Notes: generated from the letters alone by a model not told the origin. A DNA stretch of 57,500 nt from Symbiodinium natans (GCA_905221605.1 CAJNDS010002065.1:205001-262500); one strand, 5' to 3'; shown: positions 1 to 10,999, numbered from the stretch's first letter. Translations and numbers: made by a program.

Positions 1-1534
1 ACTCGTCAGCTTGTGCACCTCTGCACGCTGTCAAGATCTCCTCGCTACAGACCATTTTGTCCTCATCAGTCTCCAAGTCCAGCTCTCGCACTGACAGCAT
101 CGAAGCAAACCAGTGTTTCTTGCCGGTATCAGAGATCGAGTTCATTGTCTCTCGAGCTGCAATCCACGTTCGCATTGTCATTCCTTGCGCATCAGCTTGG
201 GAAGCCGAGAGCTCGAGGTCATTGGATTCGAGCAGGAGGCATTTTGTCGAGGTTCGTGACGGAAAGTCCTCCATTCTCAGTTCAGCTGCTGACTCGAAGC
301 CCTCTAGAGCCGCCCTCAAGCTTTTGCAGATGAGGTCCAAGCTCGCACGCATAGCATCAGCATGAGCATGCCAGTACTTAAGGCGCGTTTTCTTTGGCGT
401 GATCTGCAATTTGAAGTGCTCAACGTCCAGGAATCCCTCACAGACTCCATCACCGTCATATAGCTTGAGGCCCAACTCCGTCAAGCGATCTGCGTTCGCA
501 TTCGGACTTTTCTCGTCACTGACCTTAAGAGCATCTAGGATTGATGGACCGCAGCAGCTTCCGTACATGCCATGGACATAGGGCAACAGTTTCATACCAA
601 CGAGGCTTTTGGCAAGACGCTCAGCCCATACTCTCGGAAGAACGGCTACAACTGGCGAACCTCCGAACCCAAGCCGAATAAAGTGTACTTCATCCACCAG
701 GCAATGTCGCTCTACACCTTGCAGCAACAGCAGTGCTGATTTGAACCCAGGGAAAGGCTCTGTTCGGCAGGACTCGATGCTACTGTCTTCTCGTCCGGCG
801 TGAAGCTTGGTTATTCTCGGGTACGGGTTTCCGCGTGTCTTCAATCCCTCTGAAACAGCTTGCGCAGCCATGAAGTCCTTTAGATAAGGCTTAGTTGCCT
901 CGAGCGGAATACGCGTGCTTGCTTCGACGTTGGGGGGCAACTCCAAGAAGCCCTGGGAAAAGAACCCAGTGCTAGCAGCCAGGTGCGCCGAAAGAACTTC
1001 TTGTGACTGCCTTTCGAGACTGTGGGACTTGCATGTGAGGTTTTGAACGTTCGACAGCAAGTACGCAACTGCAACCTCGTCGGTGAGGACAGAGACAGCT
1101 AGGTCTTCACTTCGCTTCAAACCGAGTCGAAACGTGTCGTCCGTGACCCCATCTTTGCCGAATGCCTTTTCTGGCTTGTACCCAACACATTCGGCGAGTG
1201 CTCGCATAGCCGTTCCGGCCATCACCTTGGCTCTGTCAGAGACTTGGTCAACGCTGTCACTAAGCCGGGCATAAGCGATCCTCAAGCGTTTCGGTATGTC
1301 ATGTGGTATGTCATCCAGGCTAAGCTCTCCTTTGGCAGCTGCTATCACGAGCTCCGGATCGAGACCAGCTTTGGCTACCGACCGCAGCACCTTACGAAGA
1401 TCCTGGTGTACGATCCCGTCGATGCGGTCTGCGAGTCCTTCCAAACATCCGCCGATATACTGAACCGCTCCTTTCAGCAGCGCTAGCTGTCCTTGGTGTT
1501 CTACCACAGGCTCCCCCTCTACCCTATGCCCCAT
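1..1534 (-). CDS. SL-bearing retrogene A, protein of unknown function (partial)
   Basis: The minus strand is open for at least 511 codons from an ATG at 1534-1532 to the window edge, with no stop and no intron. I recognise no domain. Visible stretches include VAYLLSNVQNL, KPYLKDFMAAQAVSEGL, FIRLGFGGSPVVAVLPRVW and LKLQITPKKTRLKYW; the middle looks globular and the parts near the left edge charged and helical. The leader at 1549-1570 lies 14 nt upstream of the ATG. The frame is also open through the leader (it reads AILAQ) and is closed by a stop inside the TTTAGGG array, so translation must start at or after the leader. A long intronless frame behind a genomic leader copy fits a retroposed mRNA. 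It is intact here, so it is young or functional. Coding certainty is high; function is unknown. Confidence 0.85.
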   Translation of the reverse strand, partial: MGHRVEGEPVVEHQGQLALLKGAVQYIGGCLEGLADRIDGIVHQDLRKVLRSVAKAGLDPELVIAAAKGELSLDDIPHDIPKRLRIAYARLSDSVDQVSDRAKVMAGTAMRALAECVGYKPEKAFGKDGVTDDTFRLGLKRSEDLAVSVLTDEVAVAYLLSNVQNLTCKSHSLERQSQEVLSAHLAASTGFFSQGFLELPPNVEASTRIPLEATKPYLKDFMAAQAVSEGLKTRGNPYPRITKLHAGREDSSIESCRTEPFPGFKSALLLLQGVERHCLVDEVHFIRLGFGGSPVVAVLPRVWAERLAKSLVGMKLLPYVHGMYGSCCGPSILDALKVSDEKSPNANADRLTELGLKLYDGDGVCEGFLDVEHFKLQITPKKTRLKYWHAHADAMRASLDLICKSLRAALEGFESAAELRMEDFPSRTSTKCLLLESNDLELSASQADAQGMTMRTWIAARETMNSISDTGKKHWFASMLSVRELDLETDEDKMVCSEEILTACRGAQADE

Positions 1535-1570
1535 CTTGAGCAAAACAGCTTGAGCCAAAATGGCTACGGA
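1535..1570 (-). other. Genomic dinoflagellate spliced-leader copy plus partial relic
   Basis: On the minus strand, 1570-1549 matches the 22-nt dinoflagellate leader in full (TCCGTAGCC, then ATTTTGGCTCAAG). It is followed at 1545-1535 by TTTTGCTCAAG, the same leader end with one base missing, as expected for an older leader left by an earlier round of trans-splicing and retroposition. The leader touches the TTTAGGG array at 1571 directly. The leader consensus is established knowledge; the match is read from the sequence. Confidence 0.9.
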
Positions 1571-1649
1571 TTTAGGGTTTAGGGTTTAGGGTTTAGGGTC
1601 TAGGGTTTAGGGTTTAGGGTTTCAGGGTTTAGGGTTTAGGGTTTAGGGT
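1571..1649 (+). repeat. TTTAGGG array
   Basis: About 11 copies of the heptamer, with one TCTAGGG and one TTTCAGGG variant. It lies directly upstream of retrogene A's leader. Confidence 0.97.
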
Positions 1650-2573
1650 GATTGAGGGGTCCTGATTGTCTTTTTCCCCTTCCACATGATGCTAATCCAC
1701 ATCCTGTGCTCTTACTCCATGAGCATGCTTGCAACCGTCCGAGCATAGGCCAGGATTCCAGTCTCAATACAAATGTGATCATCTTACTGTTGGTTAGGGA
1801 ATGGGGGAATGAGGTACCCTTTTCAATCCCTTAAAGGGTATATGTAGGGCCCTAATTCCTCATTCCCTGCTAACCAACAGTAAGGACGATGGCCCGGTCC
1901 TTCGACAAAGCACCTCAGCCTCAGCCCTAGACCATCCCAAACATCTCCCTGAACTCTCCTCTAAGCCGAGGCCTTCAATCCAGGGCTTTTTGCCGCCCGG
2001 TGGCTCCAGCAGCTTTGCTTCCAGGAGCTGTACATGAAGCTCCTTGGCTTGAGTCTTTTGAGGTCTTCAGGACTGTCCCAGACTCTTATTCTCTGCGGAC
2101 CCTTGACTGCTGCGCGACAGCCCGAACAGCGAGAGCTCCAGGACTGCAACATAGTGATTTCTTCGACTGTTTCCATGCAGTTTTACCCTTGCGGCCGTTA
2201 GTGCCTGGGTCACCTTCTGTACCTGTTTGCTTCGTGCCACAACTCTTCAGGGTCCAAAGTGCTCGCAAATCTCCCCGTGAAAGACTAGCTAGTCCATGAC
2301 CTTGCAGGTTTTCAGGTCCGTCTCTCACCTGTGTCCGATGTACTTAAGCCCTACCCAGAAATCGCATAAGCATCTCGGGGTTGCAGCCGATTGTAGAACT
2401 GAAAACGGCTTGAGAGCATGGCGAACGAAATCTAGTTCCCTCGGAGAAAAGCCAGCACTGCGTGGCAGAGGCGAATTGGAACCGAGGACGTAACGGAACA
2501 ACACGAGACACAACTGAGCTCCTGACCTAACTGGACAAGATTGGGGCTGTTTGCGCATGTAAAGAAAGAAAGT
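1650..2573. other. No confident gene
   Basis: Apart from the MITE at 1783-1884, both strands hold only short overlapping frames of up to about 100 codons. None has a recognisable motif. Confidence 0.5.
1783..1884. mobile_element. MITE-like element, family A
   Basis: Terminal inverted repeats CTTACTGTTGGTTAGGGAATG and its near-complement CATTCCCTGCTAACCAACAGTAAG enclose a palindromic core (GGGTACCC-like). A second copy is at 25545-25640. No coding capacity, so it would be a non-autonomous DNA element. Confidence 0.75.
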
Positions 2574-2740
2574 ATATCCTATGTGAGCTGGTGTTGTACG
2601 CATGAAGACAGCACGTGGGCATCAAACAAAGAATATCCTATGTGAGCTTGCGTTGCACGCATCAAGACAGCACATGGGGAGCAAACAAAGCATATCCTAC
2701 GTGAGCTTGTGTTGTACGATTCAAAACAGCACATGTGCGA
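2574..2740. repeat. Three tandem copies of a ~58-bp unit
   Basis: The unit includes ATATCCTATGTGAGCT, a GTTGTACGCAT(C/G)AAGACAG stretch and GCAAACAAAG. It starts near 2574, 2632 and 2690, with drift between copies. No coding role is visible. Confidence 0.85.
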
Positions 2741-4087
2741 GAACAATTTTGGTGGTTGGAGCCATCCACAACTTTTTTAATCTCTTGATGATAGTGTGTA
2801 CGATTATCATCCTTTAACAACAAGTACACGGATGTCAATTGGAAGAGCTTGCACCTTTCTTCCACGTTGAATTTGGTGATGTTTCTGTGCAAACCCATTT
2901 TTTGCGAGGTGACATGTGTGTCAACATCAAACAAAGTACCGGGTTCAAGAAGAGGCCTGGGGAGGAGGGGGGGGGGTTAGAGTGCTGTTTGTCCCAAAAC
3001 AAACCTGGCAAACAAGAACTCCCGCAAGCTCCGAGATGGAATGTGAGCACTGCCCGAGCACTCACACAAAGTTCCCCTGCAAACGCATTGTGGCGCAGCT
3101 GCGGCTTTCTCCTTGCGGTGGGCCAACATGCCTTAGCTCTTCAGGGTTTAGGGTTTAGGGTTTAGGGTTTAGGGTTTAGGGTTTAGGGTTTAGGGTTTAG
3201 GGTTTAGGGTTTAGGGTGAAGCTAGTGCACAAAGCCCGACCATGCCAGCAGAGGCTCTGGTCCATACTTTGAAGTCGCGGCGTGTCGGAATCCTAGAGTC
3301 CTAGAATCCTACGCTTACGCCCAACACCGAAGTCCCGAGCCTTACATGCTCCCTGAAGCCTCCCCCCTACCCTTACGACACCTTCAACACTGAAGTCTTC
3401 TCAGAAAGTCTGCGCCCAATACCACACGAAATGCACTTGCCACATATTGCCACACAGGAGCTCCCAAACCGCACTTCCGCTTTGCAGATGGGGCACTCCT
3501 GCCAATGACTGCCCATTGTGCCCAAAAAGCTCTTGGACACTTTGGCTGGTCCCAGTTGCTGCCCATCCAAGAAACCATCCAAAATCCAAAATATGCTAGC
3601 CCATCCGACAACTCTGCAACACTCCTGGCTGCAAGCCCTCAAACTAATCCTGAATGCCCTCACACATTTGGAAGCCTTTGGCCTCTGGACGCATTGCGCT
3701 TGGGGGCTTTGGAAAGTTTATGCCCGTGCTTCGGTGGTCTTGACCACTGGCACACATCACATCACCGGTAAGGTTCAGGTGTTCTGGTATGAGGTGCGAA
3801 GCACTGGAAGGGTCTGTTGATTTTCTCTCCTGCTTGAGGCCCCCAACCATGCCCTGCCATGAAAACAACTTGAAGACAGACCGTTGGCCTCGAAATTCTT
3901 TGGGCAGCTAGGCGCGTGGGCCTGGGCTTCTGCAGTTGGGAGGTTCGTGTTTTTTGGCCATCTGTTTCTAGAGAGCGGACGAGGGTTAAGATAATTCGAG
4001 CTACTCTTCGGTGCTGTAAACTCATCACTGGCGCCATGGGCTGGCGAAGAGGGCATCCTTTGATATGCAGGGAGAGGATGGATGAAG
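2741..4087. other. No confident gene; one TTTAGGG array inside
   Basis: Short frames on both strands with no recognisable motif. A perfect TTTAGGG array of about 10 units occupies 3143-3217. The flanks at 3300-3900 are GC-rich and unique. Confidence 0.5.
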
Positions 4088-6231
4088 CTAACCCTAAACC
4101 CTAAACCCTGAACCCTAAACCCTAAGCCCTAAACCCTAAAAGTGTCTTACTACCTAGCGCAGCCAAATACTAAATCAGCCTGCCGAGTCTCTGCCAAGTC
4201 CCTGCGGCGCAAGACGGCGCCGCAGCCCTGTCCCAAAGCCGGGCGGCATTCAGAAGAATCGCAGAACCGTTCTATTTATTCCTTTCCGTTTTTTGGGGTT
4301 TCTTCCCTGTTGTGTTTTGTTGTTTTGGTTGAAATTCCCAAGGCAAAAGTGGCAAAACTCCCGGCGACCAAAGATGCTAAGAAACACTCGAGGAACCGCC
4401 CAACAACCAACAAACCAAGGAAGTCTCCCGGTCGGGCCCCTGGAGTTGACAGTCCCGCCGAGACGGTCCGAGTGTCATGGGGTGCCCCGGCGTGCCCTCC
4501 CGAGTATGTGGAGTGAGAATCCTGCAGAGGTTTCAGTATCTTTGGCGTGCCCATGCACAGAGAATCCTGCACGAGTCCTGCCTTTCAGAGAATTCCCGCG
4601 GAGAGCTCTGCGACAGAAGCCCGCGGCGAAATATGTTTCATTGCCTGCCCGAAAGTGTGTATAAGTACGTGTATGTTTTTATATATACGCATGGGGGTGC
4701 AGCGCTTGACGCCCTCCACAGGTGTTCCGCCAAGCGTTCGCGAAGCGTTCGCAAGCATTTGCCAAATGTCCCCAAGCGCGCATGAGTCGTAGTCCGTGGA
4801 GCATCATCCTCGAAACTGTCATCACTTTTGCGAGGATGCGGCATGTGGGGCACGCCATCTCCCGATTGCAAAAATGCAGACAGTTACGACGATGAAGTAT
4901 TTGGGGTGCACCATCCCCGTGATTGTCGTGACTTTTGGAGCTTCGTTTGAGGGTTGAGGCCTCAAAAAGTGCGGACAGTCACAGGATTGAACAATGTCAT
5001 CGACTATTCTTGCCGGGGCAGAAGTTAGCTGAAAACTGCTGCGCCCTTCTTTGGGACAGACTGTGCTAGAAAACTGGTTTCGACGCCCATCAGGGCAAAC
5101 ATCTCCCTGACAAGACCGCGGGGACTTCTACAGCGATTGAGTGCTTCCTTCGTGCCCCTGAAACCCTAAACCCTAAACCCTAAACCCTAAACCTTGAACC
5201 CTAAACCCTAACCCTGAAACAAAAACTGCATGTCAATGAGCACCTGTGAGCAGGGCACCAGATGCAGAGGGCACTCCGCCTCAGCTGCTATGCTGCTCAA
5301 GCCCTTGTCGAAGAGCTTCTGCTACACAATCCGCCATGTGCTTGGGAATGTAGCACAAGGCTCGGATTGCCCGGAATGCGCAGCTTCGAGTGTCGCCTAC
5401 AACCAGGCACATCGCCCATGCGAACCCCCACCCGCCGCCCCGGCTTTTAACTTGCGTCTGCCTGTGAACCTAGCCCTGTTGGACCCAGACTCCTGTCCAG
5501 GCAAACATACATACATTCTGCCAAATTGTCAATCACTGAGCTCAGGCTCTTTACATTGAGCAAATCGTTCAAGCCGTCTTTGTACCCTAAACCCTCAACC
5601 CTCAACCCTAAACCCTAAACCCTATGATCTCTGATGTTGGAAGACAATACCATCGGCTCCAGGGTCTCCCCGGAGTCGCCATATGGGGGTTACAAAGAAG
5701 AGCACCATCACTCATGCAAACATTTGAGGGAATGGACGGGACTTGGGCGAACCAAGCACAGAACAAACCATCGGGAGGTTGCGTCCCATGAGGTGACACT
5801 GGAGTGCCTGAATTTGCAGGACTTGTGGCCCTTAAGGCGAAAGAATGAACAAAACGGTTTATTGGTGAAAGGGGGATAAGGGAGTCCTACTACTTGGAGG
5901 GTCTATTTTAGGGGTCCCTGATTGTCGTAGACTCCCATGTGTTTCTGGCTTGCACACACAAAATGGTATGATGTAGGCAATGGGACTCGAGATTTTCCCC
6001 CTCGCCAAACCCTAGACTTCCCCAAGCCGTACTGTTAGTAGACCCTTTGTGCCTTTGTCGGCCTCTCCGCCAGTTCTGTTTCCATGATAAACTATTTGGC
6101 CCAAGCCGCGAGATGTGATGCTAGGAGGTCCTTGGTCAGCACAAACGCGGACTAACATGGGCTACATGACATGAGGGTTTAGGGTTTAGGGTTTAGGGTT
6201 CAGGGTTCAGGGTTCAGGGTTTAGGGTTTCA
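4088..6231. repeat. Small CCCTAAA and TTTAGGG arrays separated by unique DNA
   Basis: C-rich arrays lie at 4088-4139, 5161-5218 and 5585-5623 (the last mixed with CCCTCAA). A G-rich array with TTCAGGG variants lies at 6174-6231. The unique pieces between them (4140-5160, 5219-5584, 5624-6173) carry frames of about 100 codons without recognisable motifs, for example at 5230-5559 plus. Confidence 0.8.
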
Positions 6232-6455
6232 ACGAGGCTCAGGGCTCCTCCCTACTGCCCAGAGTCCCACACATGCCGGAACCCGACTCAGCATGGATGC
6301 TGCACAACCACAGCTCCGAAATTCGAAGCCTTTCCCACTCTTGCTCATGGGAAAAAGGCATCAAAGTCCCAGGTGCTGTGAAGCTCCCTTCCCAGCTGCA
6401 CCGATCCTCTAAGACGTTGCTCGACGCCTGATGTGTGAAACCCCGACAGCTGCTC

Positions 6456-7184
6456 AATATAGGGGCCTGAAGAATTAGAATAGGGTTTTGGGGGTATGCG
6501 GGGCGAAAGCCTGTCGAAGTCAATAATTAAAGAAGATGTCATCTGCATCCTCAGCAATAGCTCAGAGCACTGAACAGATCTACAACTTGCTGCAGATGGA
6601 TTGCAGCAGTAAAAGCATTGCATCGTATTTCTGTGACCAAAGGTCCAGAGTCTGTACAGGAATATCCTCTGACTTAGGACATCTACGTGTGAGATTCCTA
6701 AGTTCAATCGAGTAATTAAGAAGTTTCTTGCAGCAAGCACATTCTTCAGCAGGAGCCCACACAGGTTCAAGCACATGTGTGCGGAAGTCATTTTCAAGAA
6801 GCTGGCTCTGTTTGAATCTTTCAAGGCAGTCTTTAAACCTGGCAAGTCTTTTGCAAGCGGCATTGAAACGCTTAAGCGGTCCAGGCTTAGGTGGAAGCGC
6901 ACCACGAATTTCTTGCGCAGTCATAGAATCCCATTTTTTAAGTGTGAGAGGATGTTTTTGTGAACCCCCTGATTGCAATCATTACGGAGATCAAAAATCT
7001 GATCAACCTAAGGAAGGCGAAATTTGGAAGACAACCTAGGGACAGGCCAATCTTTACACAGCGGAATGGTCATAAGGCTTGCGCTAACAGTTCCAGAATA
7101 GGGTTTTGGGGGGGGGTAGTGTAGTATAGTTACAAAGGGACCATAAGGGAATACGATTAGTAATTATTCCGATGCCTATATTAG
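6456..7184. mobile_element. MITE-like element, family D, split by a ~600-bp insert
   Basis: 6456-6494 carries the left end (AATATAGGGGCCTGA and following). 7095-7184 carries the right part (ACCATAAGGGAATAC ... CCTATATTAG). The compact copy at 32194-32299 has both parts together. The 18 bases AGAATAGGGTTTTGGGGG occur on each side of the insert (6477-6494 and 7095-7112), like a target-site duplication. Confidence 0.65.
6580..6978 (-). CDS. Possible 132-codon ORF inside the insert
   Basis: The minus-strand frame has a plausible soluble composition: basic and helical in the middle (KRFNAACKRLARFKDCLERF), with a Cys cluster ECACCKK and a leucine-rich C-terminus. It could start at a TTG at 6978 just after stops, or at an ATG about 18 codons further in. 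It lies wholly inside the 600-bp insert in the family D element, so it could be cargo or an exon brought in by insertion. No family recognised. A longer frame at 6345-6905 overlaps it but is less protein-like. Confidence 0.35.
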   Translation of the reverse strand: MQSGGSQKHPLTLKKWDSMTAQEIRGALPPKPGPLKRFNAACKRLARFKDCLERFKQSQLLENDFRTHVLEPVWAPAEECACCKKLLNYSIELRNLTRRCPKSEDIPVQTLDLWSQKYDAMLLLLQSICSKL

Positions 7185-7354
7185 ATTACATCCATGTGGT
7201 CCATCCTGTGCGATGCCTTCTTCCTCGGGTACCTCGGGTAGCAACTGACTGAGACTTGCTCGACTTACCATGCGTTAAACACCCTTTTTGCTAAACCCTG
7301 AACCCTAAACACTTCCTTAGGCCGGGTTCAGACACGGCTGTGTTTTGATGATGC

Positions 7355-7591
7355 TCACATCTGTGCAAACGCCGGCTGTGCCTCTTCCAGGCGTGCGCGT
7401 TTTAGAGGGGCACCTTCGTCGGATGCGTGGGCTACATGGCTTTTTGCAAATTTTGACCATTTCAACCCCGAATCCGAAAAAGCGATGCAGGAAGACAAGG
7501 GTCGGGGTGCTCCGAGCTTGTGAACTTGTGTGACTTGCCTAACGAACTGGGTCACGTGGTTGCATTTGCATGGTTTCCGGGGCCCAAACAA
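7355..7591 (-). CDS. Candidate 3'-terminal exon
   Basis: The minus-strand frame ends APLKRARLEEAQPAFAQM and a stop, which looks like a coding C-terminus. Upstream residues are less convincing, so only the distal ~35 codons may be exon. The family is not recognised. Confidence 0.25.
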   Translation of the reverse strand: MFGPRKPCKCNHVTQFVRQVTQVHKLGAPRPLSSCIAFSDSGLKWSKFAKSHVAHASDEGAPLKRARLEEAQPAFAQM

Positions 7592-8043
7592 CCTGTCTCC
7601 ATTGCTGTGGTTTTCGTCCCATATCAGGATAGTGTCCGTCCGTCCTTATCAGGTTTCTTCAGGGCTCTACCTGCCAGCGGCTCCAGAAAAGGCGTCCTAG
7701 GCAATCAAACCATCCATGACACAAAGCTGCCATGGCACTGGCTTCGCCACTGGACTGACCCACAAGGGTGCTGGCAGACTCACTTCCACTTGTCCCTGCA
7801 GCACCTGCACTCTAAACCCTTCAAAAAAGGACCCCTTTGAAGCTGGGCACCCTACATCCTAAACCCTAAACCCCTTGACAACCCTTGAAGGCCAAGTCTT
7901 GGATTGGGGCCAGAAGGGGTTGGAGGTCAGGAAGGTCAGAGGGCATGCTGTATGGGACCCGGTTTTCTTGGTGTGGGCTTTTGCGGACATTGTAGGGTTT
8001 AGAGTTTAGGGCTTAGGAAAGTCCGATAACACCCCTCTCATCC

Positions 8044-8337
8044 TCACGGCAAAAATGACATGCGACATGTTCGGATAAGAACTACATCTCGGCCACAATG
8101 TTGCGCTGTGCAAGGCGGGTGCTGCAATGTCTCCATCCCTCTCCGCGCTGCATCGCGTGATGGTTTTCCATCATGCTCGTGCTTCCTTAGGTTGCATTTT
8201 CGGGTGCCGGTTTGCAGGGCAGGGGTCTTTTCTCTCATGTCCTTGTCCTTGTGCTCTAAAGTTTCTCTAAAGAAAGCCAGGCATTCCGATGACAGGGCGC
8301 GTGACGGACTAGCCTGCGTGGAAGCCAGCCCAACCAC
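8044..8337 (-). CDS. Candidate exon, unknown protein
   Basis: The minus frame has a hydrophilic, helical stretch (SSECLAFFRETLEHKDKDMRE) followed by a basic one. No SL, splice pair or homologous domain was identified. Low certainty. Confidence 0.2.
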   Translation of the reverse strand: MVGLASTQASPSRALSSECLAFFRETLEHKDKDMREKTPALQTGTRKCNLRKHEHDGKPSRDAARRGMETLQHPPCTAQHCGRDVVLIRTCRMSFLP

Positions 8338-8721
8338 GCATACTACCAGCGTTGCTGCGCATAGTTGTGCTCCTGGTGGGCTTGTTGAGCCATCCTTCAG
8401 CTACTGCATGCCTCCGCTCTGCCCCTCGGGCAGCGCACTCAGGCGTGGTGAATCCTCTGGAGCACAATCTTGCGGAACTGTGGATGATGCCGAGTCGAAA
8501 GTGCCTGATGCAGGTGGGCTCTCATAGACGGCGCTAACGCGGGCTCCGGACGTGTCGGGAAAAGGTGCGATCACTCAGGCTGAGCTCGAATGCCTCCCTG
8601 ACCTCAACCCCGACATTCGTTCGGACCATCTCTATTTAGGGTTTAGGGGGGCTTGGGGGGGGGGCTGAGAAGCAGTCAAAGTCAAAGCCACACCAGCTCG
8701 GTACTATTTATACCTATCTGA

Positions 8722-8817
8722 GGGTTTCCGAAATTCGGGGCACTCTTTTTGAGGATCCCTTTAAGAGGATTCCATTCTATTCGGGGGTATAACAAGGGTA
8801 CCCCGATTTTGGGACCC
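8722..8817. mobile_element. MITE-like element, family E (copy 1)
   Basis: Starts GGGTTTCCGAAATTCGGGG, the reverse complement of the end of the copy at 45275-45365. The core contains GAGGATCC and GGGTACCCCG. Five related copies occur in the window. Confidence 0.7.
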
Positions 8818-8928
8818 ATTTGGCGCCGCCCCCCTCCCGGCCGTCGGCGCAGATGGGGCCCCGAGGGGCCGCCACAGGGACCTGGCGATGCAAAGTCTCT
8901 GGGCGAAAGCTCCCGGTGAAGTAGTAGC

Positions 8929-9966
8929 CCTAAACCCTAAACCCTAAACCCTAAACCCTAAACCCTAAACCCTAAACCCTAAACCCTAAACCCTGAACAA
9001 ATCAAGTTCACCTGCTCCACTACTCCGCACAGCTGGGCCTTGCTCTGCTTGTGGTAGGGGCACCAGACCTAGCACCGCCCAGGGTCTTCAATCTCTTTGG
9101 TGGGTAGGCGTTAGGATTTAGGGTTAGGGTTTAGGGTTTAGGCTTAGGGTTCAGGGATGAGGATTTAGGGTTTAGGGTTTAGGGCTTAGGGTGTGGGGTT
9201 TAGGGTCTAGGGTTTAGGGTTCCAGGGGACTTGCGAAGTCAAAGGCTTAAACTCTCAGAACACTGTGCGCTTCACATTCATATGCTCTTTAAGCAGGCAT
9301 CGCGCTAGCATGACCGGTGGCTGCCTGAATACCTTGTCATGTGAGAAGCTCCATTTTGATCTCTTGCTGGCGCATGCAAGGATATCAGCCATTGAACAGC
9401 TCTTGGTTAAGGGAAGCCGGCTTTGGCTGCACTATGGCATGTACCCCCTGCTGCTAACAGAGTGGCTCGTGTCTGCTAAAGTGGGATTTCGAGACTGATC
9501 TTGAGCTCTCGATTGAAGGCCTTGACTTCCGGGCCACGGGTTTGCTCCGTTGCTTCGGGGCCTTGTCGAAACCAACCCTCTGTGAAAGGATGTTGTGTTG
9601 TGGCCTAGCTTGCCTAAGACGCCACATCTCGGACCCTAAACCCTAAACCCTAAACCCTAAACCCTAAACCTAAACCCTAAACCCTAAACCGTGAGGTGTC
9701 CGCTGGAGGCTTGGAATCCGAAGGCTTCTCGTCGCTTCGGCTCCCCAGAAACATCTCGGCCATGGTCCTACCCTGACCAGGATCTGCATGCCCGAAGCCC
9801 TGGTTTAGGGCTTAGGGCTTAGGGCTTAGGGTTTAGGGTTTAGGGTTTAGGGGTTTAGGGTTTAGGGTTTAGGGGTTTAGGGTTTGGGGTTGAGGGTTTA
9901 GGGTTTAGGGTTTAGGGTTTAGGGTTTAGGGTTTAGGGGGTTAGGGGTTTAGGGTTTAGAGTTTAG
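8929..9966. repeat. Cluster of four telomere-like arrays in alternating orientation
   Basis: C-rich at 8929-8996, G-rich at 9115-9221, C-rich at 9633-9690, G-rich at 9801-9966. The last contains TTAGGGC, TTTAGGGG and TTGAGGG variants. 9222-9632 holds a 77-codon plus frame (9265-9498) with no recognisable motif. Confidence 0.9.
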
Positions 9967-10230
9967 TCAATTCATACTACCACACACTGTCGGTGTGCAG
10001 GCGGCTGCCTTCAGGTCGTGCATCATCCGCAGAAGTGGCCGGTTGCCTCGGGGCTGCTGCGATCCCAGACCCACAGCCCTATGCTTTAGTTCAGCGGTGT
10101 TGTGAAGAGCAAGGTGTGAGCCTCTCTACCTTCTCAACTTCTTACCTCATTAGGGCTGGCAACCCTTTGCCACCGACAACTTGCATGCCATGGTAGAAGA
10201 AATCGTTGTCTCCGCGATGGGCCAGTCCCT

Positions 10231-10506
10231 GTGAGAAGCACGCCAACGCTGCTTATGAAGATAGAGGGGGCCCCACCATGTCAAGAATGTTCAAAGGTCG
10301 ACTGCACAGAGAGCAAAACCCACCCAGGTATCTTCGAACCTGAACCTAACATCGAAGTTGGGAGTTTATACAAGTGTTGGGCCGACCTTGACATAGCCCT
10401 TAGTATGGCAGGACTGCGCCATAGCCTCTATATGAAGACAGACTGCCCAGTAACAGCCATGCTTCAAAGATGGCAGATGACGTGCACCCCAGCATCCACT
10501 TCTTAA
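10231..10506 (+). CDS. Candidate coding segment, unknown
   Basis: The 91-codon plus frame has a CxxC-type start (PCQECSKVDC) and a balanced composition. It overlaps no repeat. A minus ORF starts just beyond it, so both cannot be mature genes over the overlap. Confidence 0.25.
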   Translation: MRSTPTLLMKIEGAPPCQECSKVDCTESKTHPGIFEPEPNIEVGSLYKCWADLDIALSMAGLRHSLYMKTDCPVTAMLQRWQMTCTPASTS

Positions 10507-10513
10507 TGTGCTC

Positions 10514-10966
10514 TTAGAGCAAGAATGAATGTCGCAGGCATTTATGTTGGCAATGGCTCCCAGTGAGCTCCACACCATACTGGGCTAGAAGACGCCCGAA
10601 GTCGGCTCTGAAAGTAAGTACTGGTTTCAGCTCTAGACGCGAAGGTTCGCGAGCAGCTGCACGATGCTTGTCCACGGAACCATCCACGCCTGGGGAAGAG
10701 TCGGAGCCCGATTTCACTTCAGAACTGGACGTAAAGATCTGTCCCGGTTCCCGGGCATCAAAAAGCACGTCTGGGTGCTGGTTCTGTCTCGGAAGGGCTG
10801 CGTAGGCCACACTTCCGCCACCAGGCGTGTTCGCGTTTGGGGTCAACCAAACAGCACTGAGTAGCAGAAGCTCCCAGGCATCTGCTGCCAGTGACGTGTC
10901 TTGGGGTGCCGTAAGGACATTTAGGGTCAAATTAGGGCCAACTCCTGAGTACTCTCTAAACCACAT
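10514..10966 (-). CDS. Hypothetical 150-aa ORF
   Basis: ATG at 10966, stop at 10514. The protein starts MWFREYSGVGPNL and contains WELLLLSAVWL (a possible hydrophobic helix) and LKPVLTFRADFGRLLAQYGVEL. It is free of repeats and is one of the longer uninterrupted frames in the mosaic. No family, leader or polyadenylation signal was recognised. Confidence 0.35.
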   Translation of the reverse strand: MWFREYSGVGPNLTLNVLTAPQDTSLAADAWELLLLSAVWLTPNANTPGGGSVAYAALPRQNQHPDVLFDAREPGQIFTSSSEVKSGSDSSPGVDGSVDKHRAAAREPSRLELKPVLTFRADFGRLLAQYGVELTGSHCQHKCLRHSFLL

Positions 10967-10999
10967 CTTGCCTTGTGCACCCTGTCTTAGGGCACAGAC

